Shown here: one piece after another, positions 54,001-58,700 of the stretch
How the letters are laid out: the number at the start of each line of letters is the position of its first letter
Position numbering within the stretch: the first letter of the stretch is position 1
Assembly (NCBI GenBank): GCA_020152595.1
Contig: JAIGNY010004252.1
Coordinates: 169,001-233,000, forward strand
Length of the DNA: 64,000 nucleotides
Direction of reading: 5' to 3'
Source of the DNA: Chiridota heheva
Lineage: Eukaryota; Echinodermata; Holothuroidea; Apodida; Chiridotidae
Position numbers and translations under genes: made by a program
The notes under the pieces: model-generated
What the model was told of the DNA's origin: nothing
What the model saw: only the letters and a program-made list of their open reading frames with translations
Database searches by the model: none

Positions 54001-55704
54001 TAGCAGGGGGATAATTTTTTTCGTTTTGAATCGTGTTATTCCATAATGATTGTGCAATTTACCACGCTACAGTATTTATAGCGACGGTTTTTTTTAGATT
54101 CAAACTTTAAAAACTTTCCAAAATATGATACACAACATCAAAGAACAAATTATCGGCCCTTACCGCTTATCGGCGGCAAGTGGCCTTGACAACTCCCTGT
54201 TGTTACTGTACTGGCACGGCCCGTGAGCAAAAAATCACCCCTTGCACTGATTTACATACAGTGGGAATAAAGTTACCTTTTTTGACCAATTACGTCACTG
54301 AAGTCATGCTCGTGAGTCATGATATTCATTCACAAGTTTCATATCCAGGGGCCGTCGTGCCCATACGCAATGTGTTGTAAATTGAAGTTAATGTACAGTA
54401 GTCTTGCACAGTGCATGTAGGGCAGGGTTTGTTGTGAATTTATGGGTGAATGTTCTTGTGATTTGCAATATTGTTATCGCCGGGATTTATAATGGATTTA
54501 CAAAGTATTTGACAAGACAAACGGACTCTGGAGAATGTTAAGGACTTAAACAGGATTATAAAGAAATGAAGGTACAGTTGTTGTGTTCGTGGAAATATTG
54601 GCCCAGAAATAAGAGACGTTATGGAGCGGATTTGAGCCTGTTATTACAGGAACATGTAATATTCATGATTATGCATTTCCAATCATTCTCATTTCTCAAT
54701 CGTATTATTAATTTAATCTGCATAAATATCACATAGTTTCACAAATATAACAAAAGATACTTCAAAATACATTCTTGCACAAAGCATGAACTTTCTTTTT
54801 ATTAAAATAAAAACTATTTTTACCATCTTTTTGATTTTTTTTTTTACAATGATTTTTTTTTTCCTCAGTACGTCCAGTTTTTAGTTTTTTTTATATAAAA
54901 TATGAATCAAGACCAAAACGGCAGTTTCACCAAAGCGGTTTTAGTTTTAAAACTGGTAGACCGTGCAAGCTTACTCTCACAACATGGAATTAAGATTTCA
55001 CAAAATAGGTACGTGTGCACTCTAACACTACGAATAAGGGGTTGGTCTGTGAAGTTTCATCCAAAATTACTTTTAAAAGCACAATTAATGTTCATCATTT
55101 TGGATTTTAGTGAACCATTTAAATACTTGTTTTTAATCCTTACAAGTAAATAATCCCAGCTTAGTTATAGTTTTATTTTGCAAAGGATGTGTACTAGCTA
55201 TGCCTAGGCCTAACGTTAATAAGCATGAAGTTTGAAAAATGCACTCACGAGTTTAGAAATTTTAAAAAGCACTCTATCCATTTCAGCTGCTTCTGATAAT
55301 CCCTGGGCCTCTTCTGGGATTGGTCCAGATACTAAAGAGATCATCATCACTGTCGATAAGCCTTCTGACTCTTCCTCATTATCAGTTTCACTTTGAAACA
55401 AGATTCGGGATGCACGTTCTTCTGTCGTCTCACAATAAATGCCAAAAAATCTAAAAATAACTCTAGTGACATAGCTATAACATGTTGTTAGGAACCTTCG
55501 AGGGGGGTATGTCTTTTATTGCAGCAATCCATGTAAAACCACATTGTTTTTGCTCGGAATGGTGTTTGAAACTTTTCATTACACGATTTTTTAACAAAAA
55601 GGGTAAAAACCTTACAACATTTTACATATTTTACAAATATTAAGAGAATTATGACCAGGTATGAGCAAACTTTGATTAGATTTGGACAATATCAATAAAT
55701 CTAC

Positions 55705-55757
<53 letters not shown>

Positions 55758-58700
55758 TTAAAAAGAAAAACAATCTAAACTTATTTTCCAAGCAAATTTT
55801 ATCAATTTTTCAAAAATATGCATTTTTGGGACATTTGAAACAAAAGTACAATTCCTGAATGTTTGGACAAAATTTACTGAAAAAAGTGAGTATAGACCCA
55901 TCTAATAAATACAATATTATGAAAGATCTTTCCGAGATCTTTACTGAAACTAATCCTATAAGATTTTGGTAAAGTCCTGATTTTATTTTTAGAAAACTGT
56001 AGTTTGAAAGTGGCAATATTATTACCACGTGGTAGAGTAAGGTTTAAGATGTTGGTGGAAACCTCTCACAATCAATTTTGCTTGAGTTGTCAATGTTTTC
56101 GCATCAGGGCTTCTCCCCTCTGCCACCACATCCAAACAAATTTTGTTATATTTATCTTTCCGAAACTTTTTGTAGCACTTCATCAGCCCTCCAAGCTATC
56201 AATCAAGAGTACTTGCCCCACCTCCGTAAAAGATTGACAGATCCCTTACTCAAAGAAGGTACGGAAGGCGTGCCCGATGTCATTGAGCTCATGAATAGTT
56301 ATGACTTGACCCGAGAGGATTTTGAAAGTATCATGGAGGTCACGCAGTACGCAGGAGTCAAGAACCCAATGAACAATGTACCCACAAAGGTAGGATGCAA
56401 AGCTTTTTTAAGTTTGGTCGAAAATTACGTGGGAGCACAAGAGAATGGAGATACAATTGAAAAATCATATAATCAGGGGGTGAAAGAACTACTTGGCCTA
56501 AAAGAGAGATTATTTTTTTTATCCTTGCCATTGAAGTTAGTGAAGAGAGGATATTGCATCTTTACCCTTTCTTTATTCCAGGGTTTGCATTAGCAGCGCG
56601 ATTGCGAGAATTGTGCAACCAGTTTTCTCAATCCCGCACCAAATTAAAAGCAATGCGGAATGGTCGCGCACAGCTACCAGGAGTTGCTGGCTACGACAAG
56701 TGTTGAATCCGCGCTAAGCATTCAGTGATAACATTAGGCCTTGAGTTAATGATATGAATTTTAGCCATTAGACATGTCTCTACCAAAGCTACCTAAAATA
56801 AACCGCAAGCTTCTTTGATTTGCACAAATGTTGCACGATATTCTTCGCCAATTGCGTTGTCATTATACATACTTTATACATACGTTGATTGTTAGGATAG
56901 GGTGAGGTGATGTGAGTCACAGAAAGATCGTTGAGTAGAAGATGGCATGATTGGTAGATGGAAGAATTGGGATGATGATGGGGTGGCATGTGCAACATGA
57001 TATGTGCACAGGGATAGAGGATAAGCGAGTACATTGGAGGTGGTAGCTATGATGGGGATAGTAAGTAGGTTAGGTCGATAGAGGTGGGTTGGTTGGACAG
57101 AATTTATTTTGGGGAGGATGGATGAGGGTGGGAGAATTGGGATGAAGATCTGATTGGTAGTAGGTAGATTATTTTGTTGGGAAGGGAGGAGGGGTTGGGA
57201 AATAATGTTGGGTAGAAGACGGCATGATGATTGGTAGATGCAGGAATTGGGATGAGGATGGGATGGCATGTGGGACAGAAGGTGGGATGGCATGTGGGAC
57301 AGAAGGTGGGATGGCATGTGGGACAGAAGGTGGGATGGCATGTGGGACAGAAGGTGGGATGGCATGTGGGACAGAAGGTGGGATGGCATGGGACAGAAGG
57401 TGGGATGGCATGTGGGACAGAGGGTGGGATGGCATAAGGGACAGAGGGTGGGATATGGCATGTAGGACAGAGGGTGGGATATGGCATGTGGGACAGAAGG
57501 TGGGCTGGCATGTGGGACAGAAGGTGGGATGGCATGTGGGACAGAAGGTGGGATGGCATGTGGGACAGAAGGTGGGATGGCATGTGGGACAGAAGGTGGG
57601 ATGGCATGTGGGACAGAAGGTGGGATGGCATGTGGGACAGGGTGGGATGGCATGTGGGACAGAAGGTGGGATGGCATGTGGGACAGAAGGTGGGATGGCA
57701 TGTGGGACAGAAGGTGGGATGGCATGTGGGACAGAAGGTGGGATGGCATGTGGGACAGAAGGTGGGGATGGCATGTGGGACAGAAGGTGGGATGGCATGT
57801 GGGACAGAAGGTGGGATGGCATGTGGGACAGAAGGTGGGATGGCATGTGGGACAGAGGGTGGGATGGCATGTGGGACAGAAGGTGGGATGGCATGTGGGA
57901 CAGAAGGTGGGATGGCATGTGGGACAGAAGGTGGGATGGCATGTGGGACAGAAGGTGGGATGGCATGTGGGACAGAAGGTGGGATGGCATGTGGGACAGA
58001 AGGTGGGATGGCATGTGGGACAGAAGGTGGGATGGCATGTGGGACAGAAGGTGGGACAGAGGTTGGAATGGCATGTGGGACAGAGGTTGGGATGGCATGT
58101 GGGACAGAGGTTGGGATGACATGTGGGACAGAGGGTGAATGTGCGTTATTTGCGGCAAGGAGATTGCATCATTTGCGATTTCTGGTTAATTCATATTTAT
58201 ATATCAATACAAATGTTCTCATCAAGTCGTAGACAGTAGATTCTTCATACTCTTTATCTTCTGCAGGTTAAGTCGGCATTCACAAGGGCCTACAACAAGG
58301 ATACCCACATGACTCCATATGCGATAGATAGCTTCAAGAAATTAAGAGGCAAGAAGAAAGCCGTGACAGATGAGGAAGGGATGCTGGAGGAGGAGGAAGC
58401 TGCATCTCAAGAAGATGAAGAAGATAGTGATGATGATGACATCAGTAGCAGTGCGATGATCAAGGTAAGTGAGTTATTAGTGGTGTGCCACCCTGCTTAT
58501 TCTAAAGAGAAAGTAATCCAGTACTCCCATCCAGTACTCCAACCCTTCTCTATTTTTGCACCATTTTCATGGAAAGATATAGGCCTATTCGAATTAGAAT
58601 CAGCAATATTTTGGAAAACTTAATTTAGATATTGTTACATGGCCGAAATTCACGAGTCCATAATGGACCGTCTACTGGGGGATCTTATTGACCAATTAAA

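Noticed and set aside
55216-55401. 61-residue acidic minus-strand frame as a piggyBac transposase start
   Set aside because: Only composition and position suggest it; no DDD-domain sequence follows, so it is mentioned as a weak possibility and not annotated.
57169-58158. Open frames of about 330 and 304 residues on both strands
   Set aside because: Same artefact, from minisatellite B; frames switch at unit-length variants.
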